Position numbers and translations under genes: made by a program. A DNA stretch of 64,000 nt, from positions 38,366,329 to 38,430,328 of the forward strand of contig NW_023601212.1 of NCBI RefSeq assembly GCF_014898055.3, given 5' to 3'. This stretch comes from Talpa occidentalis (lineage: Eukaryota; Chordata; Mammalia; Eulipotyphla; Talpidae). Within the stretch, counting starts at the first letter, position 1. Each line of letters starts with the position of its first letter. Shown here in pieces: positions 11,881 to 22,645 of the stretch. Under the pieces are notes generated by a model. It was not told the origin of the DNA, did no database searches, and saw only the letters and a list, made by a program, of their open reading frames with translations.

Positions 11881-12839
11881 TAGCAAAACCCCAATAGCAA
11901 GTTTTATATAATGCAATATAATCACAGGAGTGACATGTATCACCTCTACCATATTCTATTACTTAAGAGGAATATGATTGTACAAATTAACACTCTCATG
12001 TGGTGTTCCTCTTTGGGAAAATTTAACTAAAACTGGAATTAGGAAAGCCTATAGAAGGAGCTCTCATACGTTATTACTCACCATCATTTTCACACACTTT
12101 GTCCCCAGTGCACATCAACGACAGGAAGTAGGCCACTTTATACTTTCAGAGATCTGTCCTGCCCAGAAGCAACAGCTTCACCAAGAAGTAGCAATAAGGA
12201 GCCATCAGCACCTTGACCCAGAAGCCTTCACAGAGGTGGGCAAAACCAGGACCTATACTTAAGGGATTCCTCCCTCAGTTGCCCTCCTGCAGACTTTCTG
12301 CCTTATGAGCAGGGAGTGGGCAGGGCTGCAGAGTGAAGGAGAGAAAGGAGGAGAATAAAGAAGCCAGAGGGACCAGCAGAATTCTAATATCAGTCCAGCC
12401 TGGAGATGAGACCAGAATAAATGGACAGGACCAGAGATGGGAACAGTGTCTGGAGAACTTAGCCAATGTGTCAACCAATGTTAGAAGGCAGGGATGGGAG
12501 GAGACCCAAGGTCCAGTAAGCAGGGCTAAAGCGAGTTGCAGGCTAGGTGGGCAGAGCCTGGCTTCCAATGATCAGTCCTCAGGATACCTGATAAAAACTT
12601 CATTGCTCCTTTTCGCTACTGTTAGGAAGCCCCAGGCAACAGAACACCAGGCTTGCAAACATATTTGCCAGCCCAGAAAGTAAATCAGCATTCAGTACCT
12701 TCTTTAGACTGTTAAAAGAGTTTTAAATTGTCTTCATCGCTGTCTTTCAGGTAGGTTAACTCCTAGACACTACATATACCTGCATTTAATTTTTCACTTT
12801 TTTCCAGCTAATTATTACAGGGAACTTCTGTCAGATAAG
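11881..12839. other. Unassigned intergenic DNA
   Basis: No gene was recognised. Open frames on both strands near 12259-12683 overlap each other and show no family motif. Confidence 0.3.
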
Positions 12840-13880
12840 GAATATTGCGCCGGAGGCCGTCATGCGCACTGGGCCAAAAGAAGTACAGCTAATCCCGGAA
12901 GGTCACATGCCCTTATTTGGTGTGCCGGATGGGCCGAAAGGAGCACAGCCAATCACGGAAGGGGGAAGTATCCTGATGCCACGAGGTAAGGCGCCAACAG
13001 AATATGTTCTGACTTAAACCAAAACTGGAACCCCATGGCACGAGGCACCAAGGAAGACCAGGGGCAGTAGCCATCTCCGCAGCAGCTGCGGCAGTTTCCT
13101 GTTCTGCTGCCCCAAAGGCCAGTGAGGGCCACTAAAAATAACAGTAGCAGTGATGGTTTCCCATCCACCTGCTCCACTGCCTGCAGCTCCCTTCCCTTCT
13201 ACATTGTTACACCCAGCCCCACTGAAGTGCTACCAGGTTCAGAGTGCCTCCAGTAGCACTCCTCAAAGTCTACCAGCCCATGAACCTGCCCTGAGATCAG
13301 GCATTTTCAGTCTGTACAGGCATCAAGTTCCCTTCTATATTTGGTGCCTGGAGATGAGCTTGAAAAGATTCTGTTCCTGGCCTCTGAAGAAGAAAGACAC
13401 ATTCAGTGGTTGACCTCCAAAAAATGAAGAGAAGTCAAAGACCTTTGCCACCACACTGCCTACAGTCCTGCCTCTGATGTTGCCTGAAAGGAGCACCAAA
13501 GGTCCTGGGCCTGGTGTCTCAAAGAATTGTTTGTTGTTGGTGTAGTCCAGCAACTCACAAAGAGTTGTGAGCACTGGTATCTTTGATACCATCTCCTGTT
13601 GACCAGTGGTGACCAGCACTACCAGCCAGTGCTGTCCAACTTGACAGGTGACTGGTACTCTGCTTACTTCTGAGCATTGTGGACACTATCTGGATTGAGA
13701 TAACTGGCCACTTGTTGCTTTAGAAACTCTTTGTTTCCCTAATTTGTGAAATAAACCCCATTGTTATTGTTCCCTGAGCCTGAGGTATCTTGCAATTGTG
13801 CCCAGATGAGAACCCATAGATAATGACACTATCTTGACACTATCCTTCATCATGCTATAGCCCCAACCCCTGGGCTTAGC
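12840..13880 (+). mobile_element. Solo LTR, family D (copy 2)
   Basis: Begins with a GC-richer U3 with two imperfect tandem units (GGGCCAAAAGAAGTACAGCT and GGGCCGAAAGGAGCACAGCC). It continues through the family-D TTGACCAGTGGTGACCAGCA region to AATAAACCCCATTGTTATTG and CCTGAGCCTGAG. Boundaries are estimates from comparison with the other copies. Confidence 0.65.
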
Positions 13881-13973
13881 TTTGTTTCAAAACCACAGTT
13901 GTAATGTGGAGTGTCCAACAGTACACTTTCCCCTTATCAAGGATGGAAAGGTATAAAAATGTTAGCAACTTCT

Positions 13974-14383
13974 TGTAGTGGAGAGAAATATCAGGCGAGG
14001 CCAAAGGCATGGCGATGAAAGAATTCATCAGAGACAGAGGAGAACAGAAAAGTCAGATTTATTGGGATGCACTGCTAAGAGCAGCAGTGGGCAAGACTGG
14101 AGAGTTCTGTACATGAAGGAGGATTTGAGGTTCTCTTTTGTACTGTTTTCACAGGCTTTCTAACTTGGGACTCCAGTTTGCACCAGTTATCTCCTGGGAT
14201 GTCTATCTTGAGTGCTGACCTTTGACATAGAAACATGACCTGGCCACTGCTTCTGCATTCCTGGAGCTGGCCTTGTCCCCAAGGCAACCTTGTCAATTCC
14301 TTTATCCATTCAAATCTCCCAAATCTGCCTTGTAAGCAAGGATTGGGAGCTTAATTTTTTACCTTATAAATTGAACCCCTACA
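13974..14383 (-). mobile_element. Solo LTR, family C (copy 1)
   Basis: About 410 bp with TG...CA ends (TGTAGTGGAG on the left, ACCCCTACA on the right). The reverse complement matches 26821-27224, including AGGCAGATTTGGGAG, GCAAACTGGAGTC and GTACAAAAGAGAACCTCAAA. No exact target-site duplication was seen. Confidence 0.7.
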
Positions 14384-14521
14384 CCTCTCTAAATTCCTGT
14401 GTTATGAAGCTTTTTACTTTACATGACAAATCAGGTAATGTATTGCCATCTGCTGGGGCTCAAGGGCATTACATGTCATCTTAAATAGCCGCTCATGAAG
14501 CCAAACCATAAAGCCTTCCTT

Positions 14522-14523
<2 letters not shown>

Positions 14524-14569
<46 letters not shown>

Positions 14570-14593
14570 AATATGTATGTGTGTATGTGTGTA

Positions 14594-14631
<38 letters not shown>
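14524..14631. repeat. (TA)n / (TG)n compound microsatellite
   Basis: About 44 bp of TA repeats, a short GGAATATG interruption, TGTA/TG repeats, then a second TA tract. The low-complexity frames here are spurious. Confidence 0.97.
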
Positions 14632-14632
<1 letters not shown>

Positions 14633-14673
14633 CTGATGGGACTTGGATGTGTGATTCCAGAAGCAGAAACATC

Positions 14674-14872
14674 ATGGATCAGGTAATACAGTTTGATAAA
14701 CCCAGTCAGCAGTTTGTGAAGGACACATCTGCACAGTTTAAAAAATGCGCCAAAACTGTTAGAAAAGAATTCGCAAAGATTACAAAGGCAACAGCAATAG
14801 GATTTGCTATACTATGACTCATTTGTAAAATTCATCCATATTCCTAATAATAATATCATTGTTGGTGACTGA
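14674..14872 (+). pseudogene. SEC61G: Processed pseudogene of SEC61 gamma subunit
   Basis: The ATG at 14674 opens an intronless frame reading [17 protein letters not shown] and continuing [17 protein letters not shown], closely following SEC61G, the tail-anchored gamma subunit (68 aa) of the ER translocon. A stop and a short deletion interrupt it at 14815. The downstream part (HIPNNNIIVGD, stop at 14870) is recognisable in another frame. The single transmembrane segment is therefore truncated. It lies directly right of the TA/TG microsatellite. Confidence 0.88.
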
Positions 14873-16010
14873 GTACCTTTTCAGAAAAGTGTTTAAGTCT
14901 AGGGGGTTGGTGAACAAGTGGGGATTTGAGAACACATGGAGTAAAAAATTGCCTATATATTTTATGTTTTCCTTTCTTTTTATTTCTTCCAAATTAAAAT
15001 AATTTCAAAATAGCAAAAAATGCCCTGCTCCATTATACCTTGTGCTATATAACATCTGCCCAATGGTTGGGAGTGGGGAAGTGACAGCTTGACATAGATG
15101 AGAAAACTGAGATGCAGAGTCATCTGGACACAATGTTTCCACTTCCTCACCAGCAATTTAGCTGAAGGAATTTAGGGAATTTCAGAGTTTCTGTGGGAAG
15201 AGTGAACATCAAGTGCAAAGGTCCTGAGTCAGAAAAGTGTTTGACAACTCTTTAAAAAATGAAATCCATTTGAGTAATTTGAAGTTCTAACTGACTTTAT
15301 CAGATGATTCATGAGTTAGGCAAAATCCCATTTAGAAAGTAAGAAGTCTCCAAAAATTCTTGTAGGCAGAAGGAGGGTGAGAGAGGGAAATTTAAAGATT
15401 GGATTATTTCAGTCAAGCTTACTTTCCTGTAAGGGAAGACAACCATTCTATCAGGCCGATTTTCTCACCAGAGTTAATTGGGGAAACTCCAGGCTGATTG
15501 GTTTAAAATCCCACTCTTGAGAAGCAGAAACTGCAATTGGGATGGGTTGTAAGTCTTGGTTTGGAGTTTAGGACAAGTGACTCTATTTTGGCCTATTGTC
15601 TCTCCTATTACCTCTTTCGCCAACAGCAGATGCCCAGGGTCTGAAATGGTTGAACTGAGTTGGGCTGGGAGGAAACTAACAGGAAGTGAAACAGAAGTAA
15701 CAGATCATACTGTGTCACCTGGACAACTGTAAGAACTGGGGGTTTTTTGAGTGCAATGGGGAGACATTGAAGAGTTTGGAGCTACAGGAGTAAACTTATC
15801 TGATACATATATATTTGTTGTTGTTTGTAAGAGCTTTTTGTCTTTTGTGTGATTCCAGGGTGGTGAGGAGAATCAGGGAAGAGAATTCAAAGTTAAGATA
15901 ATATTCCTGATTACAGATGGAGATGGCTGCATGAAGGTGGTAGGGCAGGGGGGAGGAAGAAGTGAGATGATAAAATTAAGGCAGAGCCAATGACTATATG
16001 CTGATAAATT
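14873..16010. other. Unassigned intergenic DNA
   Basis: No coding or recognisable repeat signal was seen on either strand, apart from scattered A/T-rich stretches. Confidence 0.3.
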
Positions 16011-16011
16011 T

Positions 16012-16245
16012 TCTGTTAAACAATATTTGCTTCCCCCCACCCCCTCAGATTGAGTCCCCATAGAATTTCCTTCCCCAAGGCACCCGTGCACCATCACCAC
16101 AGTCCCCTGTGCTCCTCCCTCCCGCCCTCCCTCTGCTCCCTCTCCCTCCTCCTCCCCTGCAGGATGTCTCTGATTTATAATTGTCTGTTTTTGCTTTGTT
16201 GTGTAGTTTTTGCTTTGTTTTTGCTTTAATGTGTAGTTTGGGGGT
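16012..16245 (-). mobile_element. L1 3' UTR fragment in reverse
   Basis: The reverse complement of 10700-10920: TTAAACAATATTTGCTTCCC, CCTCAGATTGAGTCCCCATA, CCTGCAGGATGTCTCTGATT. Same L1 subfamily as the insertion at 10655, opposite orientation. Confidence 0.9.
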
Positions 16246-16249
16246 AAAG

Positions 16250-17170
16250 ATTCAAGAGCGACTCCAAAGATTTTTGTTTGGTGCCGTCAAAAATAATTCT
16301 GAGATTGGTAAAGGGAGACTTTATTCACAAGGATTATTACAAAAAGGATAAAAAGGTCTGTTATAATGCAAACAGTCCGACCATAGGATGTATTGTACAA
16401 ACATCTCAATGGTTGGGGGAAAAACTCTTGTAGGGATGAATAAGTGAAATTCAGGAATGTCTTTTTGTTTAAGGAGGTGTAGTATAAGTGCCTTTCAGAG
16501 ACATCTGTCTCAAAAAAAAAAAAAAATATGTTGTGTCTCTGAGTCCTAGGGCAAGTTAGGGTTAATTAGGCAGCTTCAGGGACAGTGCATGCAGGGACTT
16601 CCAGGGGAGTTAAAAAGGCAGCTGAGATAAGAGCAATAAAAGGAATAGGGGAAGCTCCAGAGATAAGGGCAACAAATTCCAAAGGGGGGTAATCAAACAC
16701 CCCAGGACTAGGGATAGTGGATGTTCCTGGACAAATCTCTAAGATAAGGGCTGGGCCACAGAGACTGAATTCTGGGCACAGAGACATTAGGGCAGTGAGT
16801 GAGACCTCCGAGAACTAACCAATCACAGAGAGACTGGTAGGGCTTTAGAATAATTAGGGAAAGAAGGTCTATATTCCCTCAGGCCCAACTCCACTTCAGC
16901 TTCCTTGCCCCTCCCTGGCCTGGCCTCATTTTATTTCTGTTCCTTTTCTCTTCAATAAACTTTTTCTTTCTCTAAATAAATCTGCCTCTTTTCACTTGCT
17001 TGCCTGAGCGCATCAGCAAAGTTCCTGCTGTGGCTTCCTAAGACAACAACCCGTGGTGGGTAGTGGCTAAGATTCAGTGCTGCCACAGCAGCCTGGCCAT
17101 TCCTGGCTGGGAGACTAGGCCTGAAATGGTATCCTCTCTCCTGCCAAAGCAAACAAAAAATTTGAATTGC
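16250..17170 (+). mobile_element. LTR-like sequence(s)
   Basis: The 3' half carries an LTR-type arrangement: CCAATCACAG box, C/T-rich stretch, CAATAAACTTTTTCTTTCTC, then TTGCCTGAGCGCATCAGC. The 5' half (16250-16560) may be a different LTR in reverse. No paralogous copy in the window fixes the ends. Confidence 0.45.
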
Positions 17171-17280
17171 TGCATGACACAGTTATCGGCTAAAAAAACA
17201 GAGAGAAATCAGGCTACTCCATCCATGAAGGCCCCCTTTTGGAAAGTCCTGTGTAACCTATGTTTAAAAACTAAAATTCA

Positions 17281-17564
17281 GGGCCTCCCTGGTGGCACAG
17301 CGTTTGAGCGCTGGGCTGCGAAATTGCCCGCAGCCTCTCTAGCGCCAGTTCGATCCCTGGCCACCGGGCAAGGGTCCTACATGGCGCGCAGACCTCTCCT
17401 GCCGCCCGCTGCTCCCCTCAGCAGTGTACTTCATCAGTCTGCCTGTTCTGTTCCCTGCTCTGGCTCTGGTGAATTCTCTCACCCTCCTGCGCTTCTGACT
17501 GTACCCAGTGCTTGTATAAATAAATAAATAAATCTTCAGAAAAATAAATAAATAAATAATAAAA
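17281..17564 (+). mobile_element. tRNA-derived SINE, GCGCTGGG subfamily
   Basis: Head GGGCCTCCCTGGTGGCACAG, box B GTTCGATCCC, body to GTACCCAGTGCTTGTATAAA, and an (AAAT)n-type tail. AAAATTCA is repeated on both sides (17273-17280, about 17565-17572). Confidence 0.92.
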
Positions 17565-17589
17565 TAAAATTCAAAAAAAAATAAATGAA

Positions 17590-18223
17590 ATTCACAAATT
17601 TACAGAAAAAAATGGCTTTATTAAATGATTCATGAACCAGTCAGCATTATATATAGGTACTGCAAGGGATAACTCAAAATGGAGGTTATTTGTAGATACA
17701 GAAGTTGGGATAACGGCATTAGACTCCATTTTGAGCTTATTCTATTTTTTTTTTTTTTTTTTTTAGTATCTATGAGACAGCATAGATAAAAGAAATTGCA
17801 AGCCAGGAGGATGAGTTCCCAAAGTCCTCTTTGAACAGATGGACTAAATTATGGACAAGCAAGTCCTGTCCAAGCAATTTGACCCACTACGCTGACCATG
17901 AGGCTCCATGATTCATGAAAAAACATAACATTCTGACTAATGATTATGTCAGTTTCCTAGAGGGAGAAAGCTGAGAGGCCACAAGTGCTGCTGGAATGCA
18001 ACACATCTGCGCACAGCCCAGCCCAGAACAGGCTGAGGCTGCCCTTCCCCTCCCTGCCTTGTGGACTTACCCTTTAAATACCTCCTCCTAACTTTCTGTG
18101 GGGGCCACGTTATATTCTCCTTTCCCAAACTGGCTCCCTCCTGCATGTGTCTTTCTAATAAACCCTTGCCTGTTTCAGCTACACCTAATGCTTTCTGGTG
18201 AATTTTTTCCCTAGAGGTCAAAG
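17590..18223 (+). mobile_element. LTR-like sequence
   Basis: Near the right end there is a TATA-like TACCCTTTAAATACCTCC, followed by CTTTCTAATAAACCCTTGCC and CTTTCTGGTGAATTTT, typical of the U3-R-U5 order of gammaretrovirus-like LTRs. It directly precedes the LTR at 18224. The left boundary is not determined, and a T-run at 17748-17764 may be a separate retroelement tail. Confidence 0.45.
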
Positions 18224-19227
18224 TGTAACAGGGTGGTCCCCAGGAAAAGGGAGGTTCCAGGTTCCTTGTCTCATCCAGGGAAGGGTGGAGCTGGGCAGGA
18301 AGGAAAGGGAAAACTGGAGAGGAAACTGAAGGAGGAAAGAAGCAGGATGGAGAGCAAAAAGGAGACCTGGAGGAGGCACGGGGAGCAGAGAGACATGTGA
18401 AGAGGTTGCACTTGCTTCTTGGTCTTGAACTGATTGAAACGGATGTGGGTGAGAGACCCACGGGGAGGTTAACAATGGCAGCTTTTATCTTGATTTTGCT
18501 CCTTCTGTCCCAGACGTACGGGGCCACTTCTGCCTCTTTCCTATGGTGTAGGGTAAGGAAAAATATCAGGCTTTTCTGCCCTCCTGCCATCAGGATAGAT
18601 GATGGATCCTTGTCCTGAATGCATGCCTGATGGCGGGCACCTGAAATAGGGTGTGGGCATAGGTAGATGTGAGTCACCTGGGCTAAGACTGGGCTTTTAA
18701 GGGTGGCGTCACGGGGACGCCAGCAGCAGCAGTAGAAGCAGCAGTAGAAGCCGAAGCCGAAGCCGAAGCTGAAAGAGAAGCCGAGAAGCAGCAGAACGAA
18801 CTCCAGAGAGCTCAGATAGAGTGAAGACTTGCTGGGGCTGGGAGGCCTGCCAGTCTCCCAGCCCCCCAGCCAGCACCCCTGCCTGCCATATGCCTGGTGA
18901 ACCCCAATAAAAAACCTGCAAAACCACTGAGGACTTTGACTCCTCCTTTACCCGGTCTGCATGGGATCAGAAAACCTGCACTGTGCCCATGTCCTGCCTT
19001 TACATATGGGCCACCACCAGAAGATGTTTTAGACCTGTGGCAGGCTTTTGTGCCTTGCACTGGGCCAATCCTATTCAGCTGGGCATTTACCCATGAGGGG
19101 ATGGGTAATTTCCGATGCTTGATTTGGAAACTCTATTCTTTGTCTTTTCTGTATTGCACACTAACTGCATTAAAGTTCCTTTCTCTATAAAAAGGACCCA
19201 ATCTTTGGGGGTAGAAGCCCTGTAACA
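18224..19227 (+). mobile_element. Solo LTR, family A (copy 1), split by an LTR of family B
   Basis: Begins TGTAACAGGGTGGTCCCCAG and ends GCCCTGTAACA. The two parts (18224-18546 and 19005-19227) match the family-A LTRs at 33765-34363, 38561-39145 and 42099-42772, for example GAGACATGTGAAGA, GTGGGTGAGAGACC and CATTTACCCATGAGGGGATG. The 458-bp interruption is itself an LTR with its own TSD. A matching target duplication for the outer LTR is not evident. Confidence 0.85.
18547..19004 (+). mobile_element. Solo LTR, family B, nested inside LTR A
   Basis: Starts TGTAGGGTAAGG and ends CCTGCCTTTACA (imperfect inverted termini, TG...CA). Flanked by TATGG at 18542-18546 and 19005-19009. It contains GGGCTTTTAAGGGTGGCGTC as TATA-like core and CCCCAATAAAAAACCTGC as poly(A) signal. 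It also holds a short run of AGCAGCAG and AAGCCG repeats at 18720-18790. Same family as 752-1146. Confidence 0.92.
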
Positions 19228-19311
19228 CCTAGGTAAATTAATCACATGAATGATCTCATGTTTCCCATGTACTAATTCCTTCTCTTTTGTTTTAAATTTA
19301 TCCCAGTTGTT

Positions 19312-19545
19312 GGCCTCCCTGGCAGACTGTGCCTGAGTCTCAGTGCCTGAGTTTGATCCCTAGCCAGGGAGCTGACCCACATGTCGCAGCAGACTTCTCC
19401 TGTCTTGTCCACTGCTCCCCTCAGCAGTGTATTTCAGTCAATCTGCCTGTTCTGTTCCTTACTCTGTCTCTGGTGAATTTCTCTCACTCCCTATACCTCT
19501 GGCCTACACCCCCGCTTTTCTATGCAAAAAAAAATAAAATAAAAT
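19312..19545 (+). mobile_element. tRNA-derived SINE with internal head deletion
   Basis: TGGCCTCCCTGGCAGACTGT, then CCCTAGCCAGGGAGC and the standard SINE body. AAATTTATCCC before and AAATTTACCCC after look like the target duplication. Part of the tRNA head between boxes A and B is missing. Confidence 0.85.
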
Positions 19546-20569
19546 AAATTTACCCCAAAAAAGTGAGCCACCAAACCCTATACATTCCAATAATGACTGA
19601 GCACCCAGGTCCTCCCTGCCCACCAATAACCTCACTGCATGGCCCCAGATGTGCTCTGTACCCTCCAGGACAGAGTAGTAAATCTTGTATTTTAAAGTAC
19701 CAAGGTGGTTGTTGCTGACTGAGGTGCATCTTGCAGTCGTAACAAGAACCAAAGTGCTGTCTGACCAAAACATTGACTCAGGTGAGGAAAATATGGGTGG
19801 AAACTTGCCACAGTTTTGGTCCAGATAAGTGCCCCCAGACATTTCTAGATGATAACCATCATGAGGATAAAATGGAGCATGAAACAAGCATGCATCCCTC
19901 TCAGTCTGAGTCAGGGAAGAGACTAATCCTCTGGCTTCCAAGTGTGGGGCATTCCCACTGTAGTGACCATCTTTACCACTCTGCGAATACGCACTCACAC
20001 CTTATCTGACAAGTGCATTTGGGGGAAGGAACTGAACTTCAGCCTTTTCCCCCTCTGTGTGGGGCTAGCCAGACCCCAGAGAAGGCGCTGTGGTCAACCT
20101 GGGCTGTGCAGCCAGCATCCAGCGGAGCTCTGTGAGGAGGCCAGCTGTGTCATGCCTGAACAGGTTTGGCAAATTCAAGTGTGAAATATCAGAAAGTCCA
20201 CTGGGGTTACAGGGCAAAGCCAAGTTTTGTGAGTTGTGAAACTGATATTTTTATGGCTGATATCTGTGACCAGTCTCATACTCAAATGGGAAGTTAAGAA
20301 CGCCAGTGATTTTTCTCCATAGTCCCAATGGTGGACAAACTCCATATGCCAAACTTCTCACAGTGATTCCCGCTTGGGAATCACTCTTTACAAATGAAAC
20401 TCTTTACAAATGTTTTATTTTCAACATCAGGAAAAACTGTCAACAAAAAAATCATGTTTAAACAAATAGGCATGGGTGGGCTAGTGGGTAACAGATTATG
20501 CTAAAACTTGTAGAACCTGCTTTGAGTCAAACAGACTCCATTGCCTCTAATTGCCTTGTTGAGATTTCT
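19546..20569. other. Unassigned intergenic DNA
   Basis: No gene or named repeat was recognised. A minus-strand frame at 19504-19998 has no family motif and runs into the SINE tail. Confidence 0.3.
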
Positions 20570-20582
20570 AGTAAAAATCCTG

Positions 20583-20892
20583 GGGCCTCCCTGGTGGCGC
20601 AGCGGTTGAGCGCTGGGTTGCGAAGCTGCCCACGGCCTCTGCAGCGCCAGTTCGATCCCTGGCTGCTCCCCGGCCACTGCAGGAGGGTCCTACATGGCAT
20701 GCAGACCTCTCCTGCTGCCCGCTGCTCCCCTCAGCAGTGTACTTCGGTCCTTCTGCCTGCTCTGCTACCCGCTCTGGCTCTGGTGAATTCTCTCACCCTC
20801 CCGCGCTTCTGACTGTACCCAGTGCATGTATAAACAAGCAAACAAACAAACAAATAAATAAATAAAACATGCCTCTATTAAAAAAAAAAAAA
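20583..20892 (+). mobile_element. tRNA-derived SINE, GCGCTGGG subfamily, with exact TSD
   Basis: Full-length element with box B GTTCGATCCC and a (CAAA)n/(AAAT)n/A tail. The target duplication AGTAAAAATCCTG is exact at 20570-20582 and 20893-20905. Confidence 0.95.
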
Positions 20893-20905
20893 AGTAAAAA
20901 TCCTG

Positions 20906-21690
20906 ACTCGTTATTCAGTGACTCCAAAAAAAACAAGTGATCATCTGCTGATAGTGACAACAGACTCCCACACCGCAGCCTTCCATCTGAACTTTTGCCC
21001 CAAACCAGAGACAAAGGGCTTAAGAACTGCAAGCGGTGAAACTAAGTCACACACGCACAGAAAGTCAAATTCTGAACCACAAGATTATCTTTATGCAGTT
21101 GATTATACATAGCAGCCACCAAGGGATAGGCGCCAAAGAGACACCAGCTCCCCAGAAGGTGGGAGTGCTGGGGTTCCATTAGGGGAGAAGGAACATGAGG
21201 AGAGTGCAGGGCTTCGCATGTCCAGATCCAAGGAGGTGCGGGGCAGTCTAGGAGACATGAGTCAGGGTGTTTGACTGTCCCAGGTGCTCTCTCAGCAACC
21301 AGAGGTGTTTTTTTCTGATGCCACTACTGACCCCCGAGAAGCAGAGATTTTTTTATTAAGGATGCAATGTGACCAGCTTTCCAGGTTCCCAGAAATGTAG
21401 TTGAAGCAAGTTAATGGTTAATCACAAGAAGGGGTAGAGACAAAGGGTGGTTAGAGTATAATTCCACTTGTCCCCAATTGTTAGTCTAAGGGAGTTTTTA
21501 TTGCAAAATGGAAGGGCTCTGGCTACAGAACCAATTCAAAAAGCTTTACCACAAATTACCTAACCCCAGACCATCTGCCTGCCTGATCCTTTAAAACTCC
21601 CCTTCATCCTGACCCTGATGAACCAGACCTTGGGACTGCCGCTTAGTTGTGGATCCAAATCATGAAACCTATGCTTGAATAAACACCTTC
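20906..21690. other. Unassigned sequence, right part LTR-like
   Basis: From about 21300 the order TTTAAAACTCCCCTTC, then ATGCTTGAATAAACACCTTC looks like an LTR promoter and poly(A) signal in plus orientation. The remainder (TTTTGGCGGCATTACA) resumes after the SINE at 21980. No second copy confirms it. Confidence 0.4.
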
Positions 21691-21693
21691 AGG

Positions 21694-21979
21694 GGGCGCC
21701 TCCTGGTGGCGCAAGGGTTAAATCTCAGTGATATCAAACTATTGCCAGCCACTGTGGCAGGAGTTCAATCCCCAGCCAGGGAGCTAACTCACATGGCGCA
21801 GCAGACCTCTCCTGTCTCACCCGCTACTCCTCTCAGCAGTGTATTTCAGTGGATCCGCCTGTTCTGCTTCGCACTCTGTCTCTGGTAGATCCTCTCACAC
21901 ACACACACCCCTCCAGCCTAGACCCTAGTTCTTGTATGCATAAATAAAATAAATCGTTTCTAAAATAAAAAAAAAAAAC
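21694..21979 (+). mobile_element. tRNA-derived SINE, TTAAG subfamily
   Basis: GCGCCTCCTGGTGGCGCAAG, GGGTTAAATCTCAG, the standard body, and an ATAAAATAAATC/A tail. AAACACCTT appears on both sides and is probably the target duplication. Confidence 0.9.
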
Positions 21980-21994
21980 ACCTTTTGGCGGCAT

Positions 21995-22390
21995 TACAGC
22001 TATACAATGAATACTATTCAGGAATAAACTACTGAGTCCTGCAACAACCCAGATCATTCTAAAAATCATTATGCTGATTTGTATTTGAATTGGGAGAACT
22101 ACAGTAAGTACATGCTGTATGGTTCCATTTACCAAAAAATTCTAAGCAAAGCAAATCTATAAGGACAGAAAGGAGATCAATGGTTGCCTGGAGTTAGGGG
22201 TGGAGAGAGTGAGCAGGCTATCAGGGGAAACTTTTGGGGGTGATGGAAATGTTCATTATCTTGATTATGTGATGTCACAAGTGTATGTCAAAACGTATCA
22301 AATTGTGCACTTCTATTGTACACTTATATATGTGCCATCTGTTTATGTTAACTATACAGTACCTCAATAAAGGTGTAAAACAAAATTATA
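21995..22390 (+). mobile_element. Old L1M-type 3' end
   Basis: Carries the phrases of old mammalian L1 3' ends: ATGGTTGCCTGGAGTTAGGG, CTTTTGGGGGTGATGGAAAT, GTCAAAACGTATCAAATTGT and TACAGTACCTCAATAAAG. No target duplication is visible, consistent with age. Confidence 0.75.
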
Positions 22391-22489
22391 TGTGTTGTCT
22401 TTGTCCTAAGAGAGAGCAATTATTGGGTGATTCTTCCAGACATTAAATGTGAACAAGGGAGCTTTGTTTAACAGTTATGATTGTGGAAT

Positions 22490-22645
22490 AAGATTACTCA
22501 GGTTCAACAGTTGTGTGACTTTGGGCAACTTAACTTCCCTGTGCCTTTGTTTCCTCCTCTGTAGCTGCTGGTAGGAGTTACCCAGGAAGGACTATGCACA
22601 GAGTACAACAGGTAATAAACAGTCAACAAATGTCAGCCATTGTGA
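22490..22645 (+). mobile_element. MIR SINE fragment
   Basis: TTGTGTGACTTTGGGCAACT, TCCCTGTGCCTTTGTTTCCTC, and GTAATAAACAGTCAACAAATG follow the MIR core and 3' end. Confidence 0.75.

Noticed and set aside
17949..18677. 242-codon minus-strand open frame
   Set aside because: It runs antisense through LTR A and part of LTR B, and no protein motif is present.
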